Assembly (NCBI RefSeq): GCF_000516985.1 | Contig: NW_006917094.1 | Coordinates: forward strand, 1,860,001-1,924,000 | Source: Pestalotiopsis fici W106-1 | Taxonomy: Eukaryota > Ascomycota > Sordariomycetes > Amphisphaeriales > Sporocadaceae | Length of the DNA: 64,000 nucleotides | Direction of reading: 5' to 3' | Shown: in pieces, positions 1-12,045 of the stretch | Position numbering within the stretch: position 1 is the stretch's first letter | Layout: each line of letters begins with the position of its first letter | Notes under the pieces: model-generated | The model's database searches: none | What the model saw: only the letters and a program-made list of their open reading frames with translations | Told to the model about the DNA's origin: nothing | Made by a program: the position numbers and the translations under genes

Positions 1-128
1 CTGGTATTTCTCAATATGATCAGCAGATATCTTATAAGCATCTAGCCAACGCCCATCTCCTGACGATTCAGGTTGCGATAGGAACGAGGCCGAGAAGGAA
101 ACAGCTTCTATTCCCATACCATAATAAC

Positions 129-1870
129 ATGCGTTCAAACGCCCCACTGGGCCTCTTGGCTGCCGTATCGGCGGTTTCGGCCTTTCCGACGCTGCACACC
201 AGCAGTGGTGATGCTCTTGTCAGGTTCTTTGAGAAAAGAGCAAACACTCTAAACTTTACAGTCTCATCTGAAGCCTCAATCATCTATCCCAGCGACGCGG
301 AATGGGAAAACGACACGGCCCGTTGGTCTACGTGGAGTGCCCCTACCTACAGCGTTGCCTTCCTTCCCGCTACAGAACAAGACATCACTACAAGTGTAAG
401 TTGCATCCAGTTAATTATAGTCAAAGCCATACAACATGGGTGCTGACATGATCATATTCATAGCTTCAATACTTGACTGGAAACAACATTTCCTTCTTGG
501 CACAATGTGGAGGTCATGGAAATACTGTCACGTTTGAGACTGTGCGAGATGCCGTTGTGATCAACATGGAGAACTTTAACGACATCACATTGCACGATGA
601 CAACACAATCACTGCTGGTGGTGGCGCAATCTTCGGAGATGTTTACCCAGTGGCGTACAATGGTGGTAGAGAATTGCGTGAGTGCTCCTCACTTCATATA
701 CACCAGACTTGCAATGCGACACTGGAGCTAAAAGAAAATCTTCAATCGTAGCCCTCGGATCTTGCCCATGTGTTGGTGTCGGCGGCGCCAGCATTGGAGG
801 CGGTCATGGTCGACTGCAAGGTGAATATGGACTCATTATTGATGTCATCAGCAAACTCCGGGTGGCGCTCTGGAACGGCACCATCATCGATGTATCTGCC
901 GAAGAGAACGAGGATCTCTTCTGGGCCATGCGCGGAGCAGGCCACAACTTTGGTATTGTCCTCGAGTACACCTTTGAGACGTTTCCTCTACAAAACGACG
1001 GCCAAAACTACAACGGTGATATGACTTTTACACTTGACTCCCTAGAGGGCGTTCTGGGAGCCATCAACGACCTGATTCCTGACCAAGATCCTGGCCTGGC
1101 AATGGACTTTTTCATCACCTACAATGAGACGACTGCTACTGTAGGTCTTGTGATAAATTGAAATTGAATAGCAATTAATATACTGACTTATCCAACAGCC
1201 GGGTATACTACTAAACATTGTCTACCATGGAACCCTAGAAGAGGGACAGGCTTTCGCCTCCCGCTTCGACTCATGCAATGAAACCGGCATCGAGCAGCTT
1301 ACCAAGAACGAGACAATGGTGCCATGGACCGACGTTCCCACCGCCGCTGCCCACGGCGCCATTGTCGAGGCTTGCACTGAAGGTCTCAGCTACGACGTGT
1401 ACACGGTCAACACGAAGCTGTTCGACATTGCCCAGCAGCGCGAGATGGCCGACTCGTACGTTGAGTTCGTCGAGGGGAACCCTCTGGCCGCGCACTCGAT
1501 CCTCTTTTACGAGATCTTCCCACAGCAGGGCGTGCTCGCCGTCGACCCCGACAGCACCGCCTTTGGCAACCGCCAGTACGGCAACATTCTCATGCTCATT
1601 CAGGGCACCTACTCCGACGCCAGCGTCGCCGCGGCCTGGCAGGACTGGGCGGGCCCGTGGCGCGACCAGCTGTGGGACCCCGAGCACTCTGGCTACCCCG
1701 TCGAGTCCGTCTATATGAATTATGCCCGGGGCGACGAGCCTCTCACAGCCCAGTACGGCTACGAGCCCTGGCGTCGCGAGCGCCTTGCGCAGCTCAAGGC
1801 CAAGTACGACCCCTATGGCTTCTTCAACCACTACAACTCGGTCCTTGGTAACTGGGACTCGGCCAACTAG
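129..1870 (+). CDS. Secreted FAD-linked oxidase with BBE domain (AA7-like)
   Basis: Exons 129-395, 464-677, 752-1140 and 1199-1870 join in frame to 513 residues. The N-terminus (MRSNAPLGLLAAVSAVSAFP) is a signal peptide. The FAD_binding_4 region carries AQCGGHG with His107, and GSCPCVGVGG with Cys165, followed by GGGHGRLQGEYGL. By family knowledge these are the His and Cys that hold FAD bicovalently in glucooligosaccharide oxidase and berberine-bridge enzymes. The C-terminal BBE segment ends YDPYGFFNHYNSV. Such enzymes oxidise carbohydrates or small alcohols/amines outside the cell and release H2O2. The substrate cannot be read from the sequence. The gene is convergent with the GMC oxidase downstream. 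Only 128 bases of promoter lie in the window. All introns are GT..AG. The family call is firm; the substrate is unknown. Confidence 0.93.
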
Positions 1871-2455
1871 ATTTGTAAAACTTATTTGTAAATTTCTCGA
1901 GGTGTGTTCGCTATGGCGGTGATTTTCGCCATTGTAGTAGTATAGATGAGGATGGATTGGCTAAAAATGAGCATTGCGAGTTTTTTTTCTTGTAGACATT
2001 ATCTCAATTAGTTATAAACACATACCTACTAAGACATATTCCACAAATGGAGCAAAACTTTTCGATGCTGTCAAATGCTGCTGCAGATGTGCACTGTGGA
2101 AAAGGTTAAGCTTATCGACACCAAAACCTCCGAAACCGACGGTCATGGTCACATCCGACTGCTTCCAAGCCAGCTGCCAAGTCATCGCATCTTATGCCGC
2201 TGTAATATCGAAGTTGCTACCCGTGTCTTCTCACATTCACATGAGGGAAAGCATATGATCTTCGTGCTTCGCGGCTTTCACCTTTGACAAGACGAAATCC
2301 AACTCACATTAGGCTTGTCCTATGCCTGTCTTTTTGGTGGTAAATTCCAAGTATAAAGTTGAGATATTTTTCTTCTCATTGAGTATATTAACAATAAAAA
2401 AAAGTCTAGTATCTATGTTTCATAAAGGTCTATCATTATTCCCCGCGCTTCACAT
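1871..2455. other. Intergenic, convergent 3' regions
   Basis: This is the shared 3' flank of two convergent oxidase genes. It is AT-rich, with A-rich stretches near 2390-2405 that could serve polyadenylation. I see no gene in it. Confidence 0.6.
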
Positions 2456-4604
2456 CTAAAACGACAATGGAAGGGTTGGCAGGGCGCTCGCTACTTTTGA
2501 CACGGCAGCAGCGAGAGGGTTTGTGGTTTCCGCACGTGTTGCGGCGGTCGTTGTGCTGTCCTGCTGTGCAGCAATGATAATGTCGGCAGCCTGGGTGTAG
2601 ATGTCAGAATAATGAAGCAGATTATACAGGAGAACACAATTAGAGGGAGACTGACCTTTTCTGCAATAGCATAGACGACGGCCTGCAAGTGCGCACTAGG
2701 GATCAAAGGAATGATTGCCGAGTTGACAACTCGCAAGTTTGAGACACCGTATACATTCAAGTTGGTGTCAACAACACCACCGCTGTCTTGGGGCATCATG
2801 GCCGCCGTGCCACAGGGGTGGAATTCGGTTCCGAGTTGCTCGTTGACGACACCCTCAAGTTGGGACTGATCGCCCGAGGTGAGGGCGGCCTCTGGCTGGG
2901 GCTGCAGCTCCTGCATGGCGCTGGTCTGAATGAGACGGGCAACCCACTCTAGGCCCATGACGATGATGTCCTTGTCAAAGGGGTGGGCACCGTAGCGCGG
3001 GTCAACTTGGACACCGTCCACGAGATTGGCCGAGACCGGGCGGACGTATCCGCGGGAGAAGGGGCGCTGCGAAGTCACCTGGATTGTACCGACAGAGTTT
3101 GCCATGATCTCGACAACGCCCTCAGTTGCACTACCCAGGGACTCGACAATGGCTGCATACTGAGCCTGGTAACCAGTGCGCACCTCGTCTGGTGTGTCGG
3201 AGGGAAGGTAGGTGTTGGAGTCCGCAGAGGACAGTCCGCTCAGCAGCGAGGCTGAATCGCTCGACAGGGAGGATAGGGCCATGTAGGCAACAGACTCAAT
3301 AAGTGTTGCCGTCAAGGGACCAGTTCGGTTGTTGTTGTATTCTTCCTGGGCAGTCTCCATGGCAGCACCAGTGAGATCGCTCTTGGTGAAAAGATCGGGG
3401 TTGGAGTCTAGACGATAGTACGTTATTAGCCTGCGAACCTCCAAGTTTTGAAAAAGAAGAGAAGAAGGAAACAAGACTTACATGCGTAGTCCGGATCAAT
3501 CATGCCGTGGTCATGAAGGTTGTTACCAACACCAGGCAGATCGACAACAGTCTCAATACCAAGGTTTTGAAGAACTGCAGTAGGACCAAGACCAGAGACT
3601 TGCATTAGTGCAGGCGTCCATACAGCACCAGCTGCCAGGATGACTTCACGAGTCGCGTTGATGCTCAGGGCTCCAGAGGTACCGACAAACTCGACACCCT
3701 CGGCCACCGGGTCCGTTGAACCGTCTCCAGAGTTGAGAATGAGTCTCGTGACACGCTGTTCTGGTGCAATGTGTAGATTCGCTCGATCGATAATGCTGTC
3801 AAGGTATGCGGCGCGAGCATCACATCGTGTCTGAGTAGAAGCCGCAACGCTCACGGGAGGAACAGTGACACCGATATTGGTACTTCCGCTCGAGGTATCG
3901 TTTGCCAAATCCAAACCGAGTTCCATGTTTCCTTCGATGAAGTTGCCTATGCCTTGTTAGTATTACGGGAATTTTTTGGTATAGTACCTATTAATCTTAC
4001 TAAATTGACTGTAGTAGTACTCAGAGTAGCCGACTTGAACAGCACCGCTCTGTCCGTAAATGGAACTGTCTGGAGTAACGGTGACTTCGAGACCTTCGGA
4101 GCTGGCCAAGTTGTCGGTGAATTTTTCAACCTTTTGAAAGTATGGTTGCATATCGTCCCATCCCCAGCCATCGTTGCCGAGCGTTTCCCATGCATCGTAG
4201 TCGGCCTGAGTGCCTCTCGTCCAGATCATGCCATTCATAATTGTCGCCCCAGACACGGCGTGTCCTTGCGCCAATGAACGAGTGTTTCCGTCCAGGGCCG
4301 TCTGAGCCACCGTGGTGAGGTTCCAGTCATATTGCGATCCAACAAGAGATCCAATACCGGATGGCAGTGTGATACTCTCAGGCCTGGAGTCCATTGGGCC
4401 GGCTTCAAGAACAAGAACATTGATACTTGTATCCTCGCTCAGGCGATTTGCGAGTACCAAGCCAGCTGGTCCAGCACCGACAATCACATAGTCATAACTT
4501 TGAAGCAAGCTTGCTTGGATATTCGCAGGTTGTATCAAAAGACCTTGTGAAACGGTTGCCAGACCAAGAAGAGCGCCCAAGGGCGTCGATTTGCATGAAT
4601 ACAT
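2456..4604 (-). CDS. Secreted GMC-family FAD oxidoreductase (AA3-like)
   Basis: Exons (minus strand) 4604-4001, 3946-3482, 3407-2656 and 2590-2456 join to 651 residues. A hydrophobic signal peptide precedes the Rossmann motif DYVIVGAGPAGLVLANRLSED and the VLVLEAGP strand. The second GMC signature, GAVWTPALMQVSGLGP, is present. Near the C-terminus, FHPCGTAAMM and PSAHLQAVVYAIAEKAAD supply the GTAAM element and the catalytic His region of glucose/aryl-alcohol oxidases. The last 45-residue exon is short but carries the expected final helix. The enzyme probably oxidises an alcohol or sugar to make H2O2 extracellularly. It lies tail-to-tail with another secreted flavin oxidase. Specificity (glucose, aryl alcohol, other) cannot be decided from sequence alone. 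Confidence 0.93.
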
Positions 4605-6507
4605 ACTTGCAAAAAAAAGAGTGAATGTGGTAATATCGACAGTAAAGAGTGTATAAGGTGGCCGCTTTCTTAATGAATGACAATGCCAACCGCTTAGCCG
4701 ATGGCTATAAAGAATGTGGTTTCGCTCAAGGCGATTGATTGGTGAAAACGACAGCGTCTAGCAGCCAAGGCGGTAGCCAAAAGAGTGTATGAAGAAGAAT
4801 AGAATCAGTCCCAACCTCAGAATTTCTCGAGTTCGCACATCTAAAAATTATTTCCACTGACATCAGACTAACAACACATCAGACTAAACATCGTGAAGAA
4901 GCCCTGTCTCTAGCCGCAAGCCTCATCCACCCTTCTCAAGTGATCAGCATACAGAACCAAGCTTGGAGTTCAGCTAGCCATTAGTCGCTGCATACTTAGC
5001 GTGACGTTTACGAAGTCCTTTTGCCAAGAGACCCATGTATAGACATGTAGGGCGCGTAGCGATAACAAGGCATTGGAGATTACAAGTGGACTCTATAAAA
5101 GAGGTCGGCGCTGCCGTGCGGCTTGTACCTGCGGCCTAGGTAGGTGGGAAGCGCGGCGTATGGTAGCGCGCGGTTGCACCTAGCATGTACAACGTGAACC
5201 TGATACGGGCCGTTGGGCTAGCTAAACCTAGCAGTTTATCAACTTAGGGCTTGTCAATCAGGCGATCCCGTGGATTCCGGGATGGTTGGTTCGCAATGGC
5301 GTCACCTACAGCACAACGCCGTGGGTTCTGGTCAAACATAAGATGAGCCCGAGGCCGGCTTCTTGGGGGCCACTGGCGGTCCTGACTCCCTTCCTCACTC
5401 AATGCTACGCATCAAACAATGGTGTAAAGAGCCGGGCGGCACTTGTGATTTCTTAACATGCCCACACACCAAGTCTCTCCATGAATCGCATAACCCATTT
5501 TTCATTCATGATTGGGCACGCAAACACAAAGACGATCAGATCCGCTGTATCGATCCGTGGCCGTGGCTGGAACATTGGGCAATTCTAGACGATGGAGCCC
5601 CATCTACGATTCTCCCGTCGACCCGTGGCAGGAAACTTCCGACATGAGGATCGTCAACGCATTCAGCTTGCAATTAGGGGAAATGATCACCGTCGGTCTA
5701 TGACGTTCAACCTTTTGATAAAAACACTCCAACCACCACCAACTCGCAACCGAATGCAAGAAAACCCCTCATGCATCGCAACAAACTGAAGCGAGGGATT
5801 GCTACGTATTGCCAACTCATTGTTATCCACAGTATTCCGCATTCTGCGAAGTGATGGATCATATCGACTGCCTTGCACGGCCACAATGACGCCAAGAGAA
5901 TTATAGTCATTTCTTTCTCCTAACAATTAACTTTTCATCCTCACAACAGCCTTGATTGAGCAAGCTATCGTATATCTACCTGACTTTTTTTGCCAAATGC
6001 ATTGGTTTGTTCGCTGGTGACTCTAAGCGCCGACCGTATGCAGGAACACCCGAAACTAGAAAAAGAAGAATGAACCCAATCGGCATTCGGAAGTATTAAA
6101 ATTTTTAGGCATATTTTGATTTTTCTCTAGCACTTGCAAATCCGTAACACCGGAGGATTTTTGAGCAGTTCCTTTGCAAGTTCCGTGCACCACTTCGTCT
6201 AATGACTCGATTTTCGGACGCTTGCGGATTTCGCACACCTACGAGGCAGAAGCTTCTGGACCACAGTCCCGACAAGACTTCAGATGAGCATTGATTCCGG
6301 AAGCGCAATTTCTTACGAAACTGCCGTGCCCCTTTGGACAAGAATTCGCATAGCCGCCATCACGAGTGCCGCTGAATTCCAACAAGTAAGTACACGAACA
6401 TCGCCAAAGTGGGTGTTGTGCCATCCACTATCTCTTCTACGACTATCCACAGAACTACTTACTCCTTAACATGCTATAACGACTTCGAGATCCACAACAC
6501 CAGCAAA
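4605..6507. other. Intergenic, GMC gene promoter side
   Basis: It should contain the promoter of the GMC oxidase (minus strand). A TATAAA lies at about 5096 on the plus strand, but no plus-strand gene follows it. Short open frames here (for example 5363-5647) have no recognisable domain and no splice partners. I call no gene. Confidence 0.5.
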
Positions 6508-6579
6508 GCCCGCTTGGCTCATCGGTAGAGCGCCTCACTAGTAATGAGGAGGCAATTGGTTCGACTCCAGTAGTGGGCA
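6508..6579 (+). tRNA. tRNA-Thr (anticodon AGT)
   Basis: The 72-base cloverleaf has a 7-bp acceptor stem (GCCCGCT with AGTGGGC, one G-T pair). The D arm is GCTC/GAGC. The anticodon stem is CCTCA/TGAGG, with loop CTAGTAA giving anticodon AGT at 6540-6542. The T arm is ATTGG-TTCGACT-CCAGT and the discriminator base is A. There is no intron and no encoded CCA. AGT decodes ACU and, after inosine modification, ACC threonine codons. Pol III stop candidates are the TTTT near 6633 and the T tract at 6642-6657. Confidence 0.93.
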
Positions 6580-6598
6580 AGAACAAGCAGTTCTTGCC
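6576..6598 (+). repeat. Perfect 9-bp hairpin overlapping the tRNA 3' end
   Basis: GGCAAGAAC (6576-6584) and GTTCTTGCC (6590-6598) are perfect reverse complements around a 5-base loop. The left arm uses the last bases of the tRNA acceptor stem, so it could compete with or shape the pre-tRNA trailer. The structure is seen directly; any role is inferred. Confidence 0.6.
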
Positions 6599-7809
6599 AC
6601 CAATCATACGGTCCTAAATAGGCCGACCGATTCTTTTGCACTTTTTTTTTTTTTTTTGCTTCTTACTCTGTCGTCTTTTGACAATAGACTTTCTTGTCGA
6701 ATATTCCAGGCATGCCGTTCCCTCTGTACGGATGATTTTAAAGTGTATGAACCATGGATCTCCTCTGCTTTGACGCTGCGGGTGACGAGGACTCTCATTT
6801 TAGAGGGCGACTTTTTACTATGCCTGGTTCTTTGAAATCCATGTTGACTTGAGAGCACCGATGAGGTTGATCGTACTCACATTTGCGAAATGATGTGGTA
6901 TGGCGGCCAATCCAGATTCTTTTGCAAAGTCTAGCCATAGAGGTCATAATATTCAAGGGCGGTCCCCAAAATCAGAAGAACCGATCGTCAGGGCTGCCAT
7001 TTCAGCGTATTTTGCCCGTACTATCAGACAATAGTCCTCTCTGAACTCTCGTTGGGACAAAGACTTGTGACGGACGATTGAGGTGTTGGTAGAAGTCGAA
7101 GAGAGAATGCAGACGTACGATATGATATTCCAGATACCCTCGATCACAAAAGGTCATAAACAGACGACAGTAAGTTGGCCAGGATTTCTATGATCACCAA
7201 GATTGGCAGGGAGCAGCGCCTCGCTTCACAGTAAGCAGCGGCCGTACCTTTTTGGCTCAACCAGATGAAATTCAACGTGGAACCTGATCCTTGATTGATT
7301 TTTGAGAAGTGACACCTGCTGCAAAGTCACGCTGTATCAAATGCTCTAGATTAACGTCCACCGGCATTGACATGCTCCTTTTCCATCTCAATAGTGCAGA
7401 TCCATTGTTATGAGTCAGATTTCACATCGGAGTAATAATTTTCGCATTAATATTGCAATATGGACTCCCCTTGAAATGTAAAAGGCCTGCAATTAAATTT
7501 ATCAATCGTAAGAACCTTGAACCTTACGAGAATTGTTCCAGAGGAAAGACAAAACATACATACATAGGGTGTGCATTTGTAGGGTGTACCACAGGTACAA
7601 AGGTAATAACTGGTTACCCCAGATTAGCCCCCCTGCTGAGTGACGGCCGATGCCGGCTCCAGTCTTAAAGCTTAGAGCCAATCAGTGAGAGGCCGTTTTC
7701 AATCACAAAAATTTCACCAGCGTCACTTTCCAGGCGTTAGGACAATTTGCGATTCTTTCGGTGGCTCTCGAATCTCCGGAGTATCTTTCTGGGAGGTCAA
7801 TTGGCAAGC
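6580..7809. other. Intergenic between tRNA-Thr and aconitase
   Basis: It contains the tRNA trailer hairpin and T tract, then AT-rich sequence and the aconitase promoter side. Open frames here are short and featureless. No gene is called. Confidence 0.5.
6642..6657 (+). terminator. T16 tract, probable Pol III terminator
   Basis: Sixteen consecutive T lie 63 bases past the tRNA. A shorter TTTT just upstream may already terminate, so this could be a backup terminator or a chance homopolymer. Confidence 0.45.
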
Positions 7810-10340
7810 ATGAGGGCAGTTGAGCTTGCGTGCCGTCGCGGGCCGGCGTTCAGCGTAGGTGGCACCCTGCCAGAGGGCCGATTTTGACGGCCGACCTGCT
7901 TCGGAGCATCTTTCTAACCCATCTGTTTGCAGCGCTTCGCGACGAGCCGCCTCACCCAGAGACGGTCTTTTGCGACACCCACTTTCGATTCATCGAATCC
8001 GAGAACACCCCCCTACCTGAAGCTCCTCAAGAACTACGAAAAGGTCAAGGAGGTCCTCGGCAAGGCCACGCCTCTGACTCTCGCCGAGAAGATTGTCTAC
8101 AGTCATTTGGACAATGTTGAAGAGTCACTCTTGACCAACACAGACGGTGGCCGCAATGTCCGTGGCAACGCCAACCTCAAGCTCAAGCCCGACCGGGTAA
8201 ACATGCAGGATGCTTCCGCCCAAATGGCTATTCTGCAATTCATGACCTGTGGCCTCCCTCGTACTGCGATACCGGCCAGCATCCACTGCGACCACTTGAT
8301 CGTCGGTGAGCGCGGCGCCAAAGAGGACCTCGAAGCCGGTATTCAGACCAACAAGGAGGTTTTTGACTTCTTGGAGTCGGCTGCTAAGAAATATGGTATT
8401 GATTTCTGGCCACCTGGTGCTGGTATCATTCACCAGAGTGTTTTGGAGAACTATGCTGCCCCGGGACAAATGATGCTGGGTACCGACAGTCACTCGCCCA
8501 ATGCCGGTGGTCTGTGTACCGTCACTATCGGTGTCGGAGGTGCTGATGCAGTTGAGGCGCTGGTCGGAGCACCTTGGGAGCTCAAGGCACCCCGCGTGCT
8601 TGGTGTCGAGCTCAAGGGCAAGCTGAACGGCTGGGCCTCGCCAAAGGACATCATCCTGAACCTTGCAGGCCAACTCACTGTCCGAGGAGGCACGGGTTTC
8701 ATTATTGAGTATTTTGGATCTGGTGTAGAGACCCTGAGCTGCACGGGTATGGCCACGGTTACCAACATGGGAGGTAAGTCTCAAGCCAGGGAAAACATCT
8801 GAACAAGGATAGAGTGAGATTCTGACTGCGTGTGATTACAGCCGAGGTTGGCGCTACGACTTCCATCTTCCCCTTCAACAGCGCTCACGTCCGCTACCTG
8901 GAGGCAACTAACCGCCACGACATTGCTGCCGAGGCAAAGAAGTACTCTGATATTGTTGGCCTGCGAGCCGATGAGGGAGCAAGATACGACGAGGTTATCA
9001 CGATCGATCTTTCCACACTTGAGCCTCACATCAACGGACCATTCACACCTGACCTGTCAACGCCCTTGTCCAAGTTCAAGCAGACCGTTCAGGAGCAAGA
9101 GTGGCCCGAGACCCTGTCAGCCGGTCTCATTGGCAGCTGCACAAACAGCTCCTACGAGGACATGACCCGTTGTGAGGGTATGGTGAAGGAGGCCATGGAG
9201 GCCGGTCTTAAGCCCGTTTCTAGCTTCTACATCACGCCGGGCAGTGACCAGATCCGGGAGACTCTGGCCCGTGACGGCCCCCTGGAGACATTCCGAGAGG
9301 CTGGCGGCACTCTGCTGTCAAACGCCTGCGGTCCCTGCATTGGCCAGTGGAAGCGCCAGGACGACTTGGAGAAGGGTACTAAGAACGCCATTCTCACTTC
9401 GTACAACCGTAACTTCAAGGGCCGCAATGACGGTAACCCCGGTACCATGAACTTTTTGGCTTCCCCCGAAATCGTGACCGCCATGGCTTTTGCCGGCAGC
9501 ACCACTTTCAACCCCATGACAGATTCGATTCCTACTGCTTCTGGCAAGGAGTTCCGCTTCACGCCTCCAATGGGCTCTGAGATCCCGGCGCAGCCCTTTG
9601 CCCCTGCCCGCCCAGAGTTCCGACCTCTGTCGCAGGAGCCCGATGCTTCTGTTGCCGTCGCTGTCTCGCCCACCTCTGAGCGACTTGCTCTGCTAGACCC
9701 ATTCGAGCCCTTCCCGGAGTCAGACCTCTCAGGCCTCCGAGTGCTCGTCAAGGTTACCGGCAAGTGTACTACCGACACCATTTCAGCTGCTGGACCATGG
9801 CTCAAGTACAAGGGACACTTGCCCAATATCAGCACCAACACGTTGAACACAGCGACCAACGCCGAGACTGGTGAGGTCAATGCTGCGTACGATATGGATG
9901 GCTCTAAGCACACAATTCCTGAGCTCGGTCAGCGATGGAAGGAAGCCAATCAGCCATGGCTTGTTGTGGCTGAACACAACTATGGTGAAGGTAGTGCCCG
10001 TGAGCATGCTGCTTTGCAGCCCCGCTACCTTGGCGCGCGCATTGTCCTCACCAAGAGCTTTGCACGTATCCACGAGACAAACTTGAAGAAGCAGGGTGTT
10101 GTGCCGCTCACGTTTGCAAATGAGGCCGACTACGACAAGATCTCGGCTTGCGATGAGGTTGCAACCGAAGGACTCTACGAAATGCTAAAGAATGGTGGTC
10201 AGGGAGAGGTGACATTGGTGGTCAAGAAGAGGAAGACTGGTGAGGAGGTGCGGGTCAAGACCAAGCACGCTGTCAGCAAAGATCAAGCCCAATTTATCCT
10301 CGCAGGCAGCGCATTGAACATGCTCAGCAAGAGGTCATGA
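7810..10340 (+). CDS. aco2: Mitochondrial aconitase, Aco2-type (aconitate/homocitrate hydratase)
   Basis: Exons 7810-7854, 7933-8773 and 8842-10340 give 794 residues. The first exon is inferred from ATG at 7810, a GTAGGT donor and a CTAAC..TTTGCAG acceptor. It completes an Arg-rich mitochondrial leader ending near RRSFATPTF. Aconitase domains run in the usual order. Cluster-binding cysteines are C395 (GSCTNSS) and C458/C461 (NACGPCIGQW). The C-terminal swivel domain has YGEGSAREHAALQPR and KSFARIHETNLKKQG. Aconitases isomerise citrate to isocitrate with a [4Fe-4S] cluster. The SAREH form (not SSREH) and the divergent C-terminus resemble, from memory, the Aco2/AcoB paralogue linked to homocitrate dehydration in lysine synthesis. 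The family is certain; the paralogue assignment is about three in four. Confidence 0.9.
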
Positions 10341-12045
10341 TTTGGAATTTAGAAATAAGATAAAGAGAAAAGGGACTAAAGAGCTAAACACGTGTATACC
10401 ATCTATGAATTATAGGAGTTATTGATGATCAACTAAAATTTGGCGGGACAATTTCAAGACACTTATTGCTCAGCCTGTTCCTTGGTTTTGTCCTGTTCAA
10501 CAACGAATAATTTATCGTAAGATGTGACGCTTTCAACCACGTGCATTGAAAACAAATAGCATAACTTCCTGGCCAGTGTGAGACGGTACTTGCTCTTTGA
10601 TAAAGACGCGCGCAGCACAAGACTGTTGAACGTCATCCCACATGGATGCAGCCAGGTCAATCCAACATGAATGGCCCCGGGGGTGGTGGGAGGGCCCCGG
10701 GCGCTTGGAGGTCAGCACGGAACAGGCTAAACAATGGCCCGTGGCTGGTGTTCAACCCGTGGACCCCGGAGCCCCCATCATTTGTTGGCTGTTCAGCGCA
10801 GCCCCATAATTTCGCGTAACCAGTTGGCAATCAAGAACTGGTGCAAGCCGACATGGATTTTAACGTAACCAATAACCTGCTGTTGCGGGACGGTGCTCGT
10901 CTGCATTATCTTCGATATACATGTCGGGGGCGGTGACGGCAGCTTTATTGTGTCGCGTATGATTGTTTTCCTTCAATTTACCTACCTACCTACATGGCAC
11001 TTATCCGTGCGATTGCTAGAGCTCATTAACCGCCGCTGTCACTACCTTAACGGAACTCTACGCGCGGGCGCCATCCAACATACAGAGTACATGAGCAAGC
11101 ATCCACCCACACACCCTAGACAGGCCGCAATTAGGACCAACATACATTGGGGACAACGCAGAATCCCCCACCCTCTCGATATGGTCAATCTTTTGCGACC
11201 GTTTTCGAGCGTGTCACTTGACCAACCAACCGTATGAGATATGGTTGTGAGAAAAAAAAAAGGGTTCGGTAAGTCCTACTATTTACCTTTTCTTTCCCAA
11301 CCCCATCTCGTCGTCATATATGATGAGCATTTGGTAAAAGGTCGGACTGCTCAAATGCCACTTCTGGTTCTGGATTTTATATCCACTGGAAATAGATAGC
11401 GACTCCTGCCTCTTCTCGGCGGAGGGTCGCGTCCTTTGTCTTCATTCATCTATCGCATGAGGAAAGTGCGCCCGCCCTCGTGTAGGCCTCCAGTGTTCCT
11501 TGATGCATGTCAATGTCAATGGACACAAGCCGAGGGGAATCATCTTCCCCTACACCACTTTCTGGAGCGCTGCCTTGCAAAATCTTCCCATGAAGCTGCG
11601 CCAAAGGCCGTGGTGTACAACCTTCCTATCCATCGTCACTTCCAGTCGGGTGCAGATGACGGAGCCGCTGTGGTGAGCAGTGTGACGATCAAAACGAAAC
11701 TGAAAAGATCTGAGACGATCATATCAAAAAAGTGACCTTTTTTTCTTCTACTCTCATTGTCTTTAGTTACTAAAGCACTCTGCTACTATACAGACAACAG
11801 ACCTCCTCTACAACTTGGACAAGGAGGGGGGACACCTTGGTTGCCTCGACTCTACCTAGTAAGCCATATCTTCGTCTCATTGTCACCGGATCATGCTAAA
11901 GTTCCTAGATCGTAGTCGATGGTAAATCACCCAAGCCTTCATAAACTACCATCGTCGACTACTTGCTCGAGGCAGACCCTCAGTACAAAGGAGGTCGTCA
12001 TCGTCATCACTATGCTTGTTAATCAAGGCCTATCGTAACGTAAAC
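10341..12045. other. Intergenic with probable long promoter/5'UTR
   Basis: It carries GGGCCCCGGG-rich sequence near 10675-10700, a CCTACCTACCTACC run near 10980 and pyrimidine-rich stretches near 11720-11760 that look like a promoter/leader of the next gene. No convincing coding exon was found. Confidence 0.45.

Noticed and set aside
5363..5647. 94-codon frame upstream of the tRNA
   Set aside because: Composition looks random and there is no neighbour exon or motif.
7830..8120. Alternative 96-codon frame over the aconitase start
   Set aside because: Out of frame with the conserved aconitase sequence and incompatible with the leader.
9227..9913. 228-codon frame antisense to aconitase
   Set aside because: It lies wholly inside a conserved aconitase exon and has no recognisable motif.
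12016..12045. Upstream extension of the Ser-rich protein from a TTG codon
   Set aside because: Fungal nuclear genes start at ATG; the first ATG in frame is 12046.
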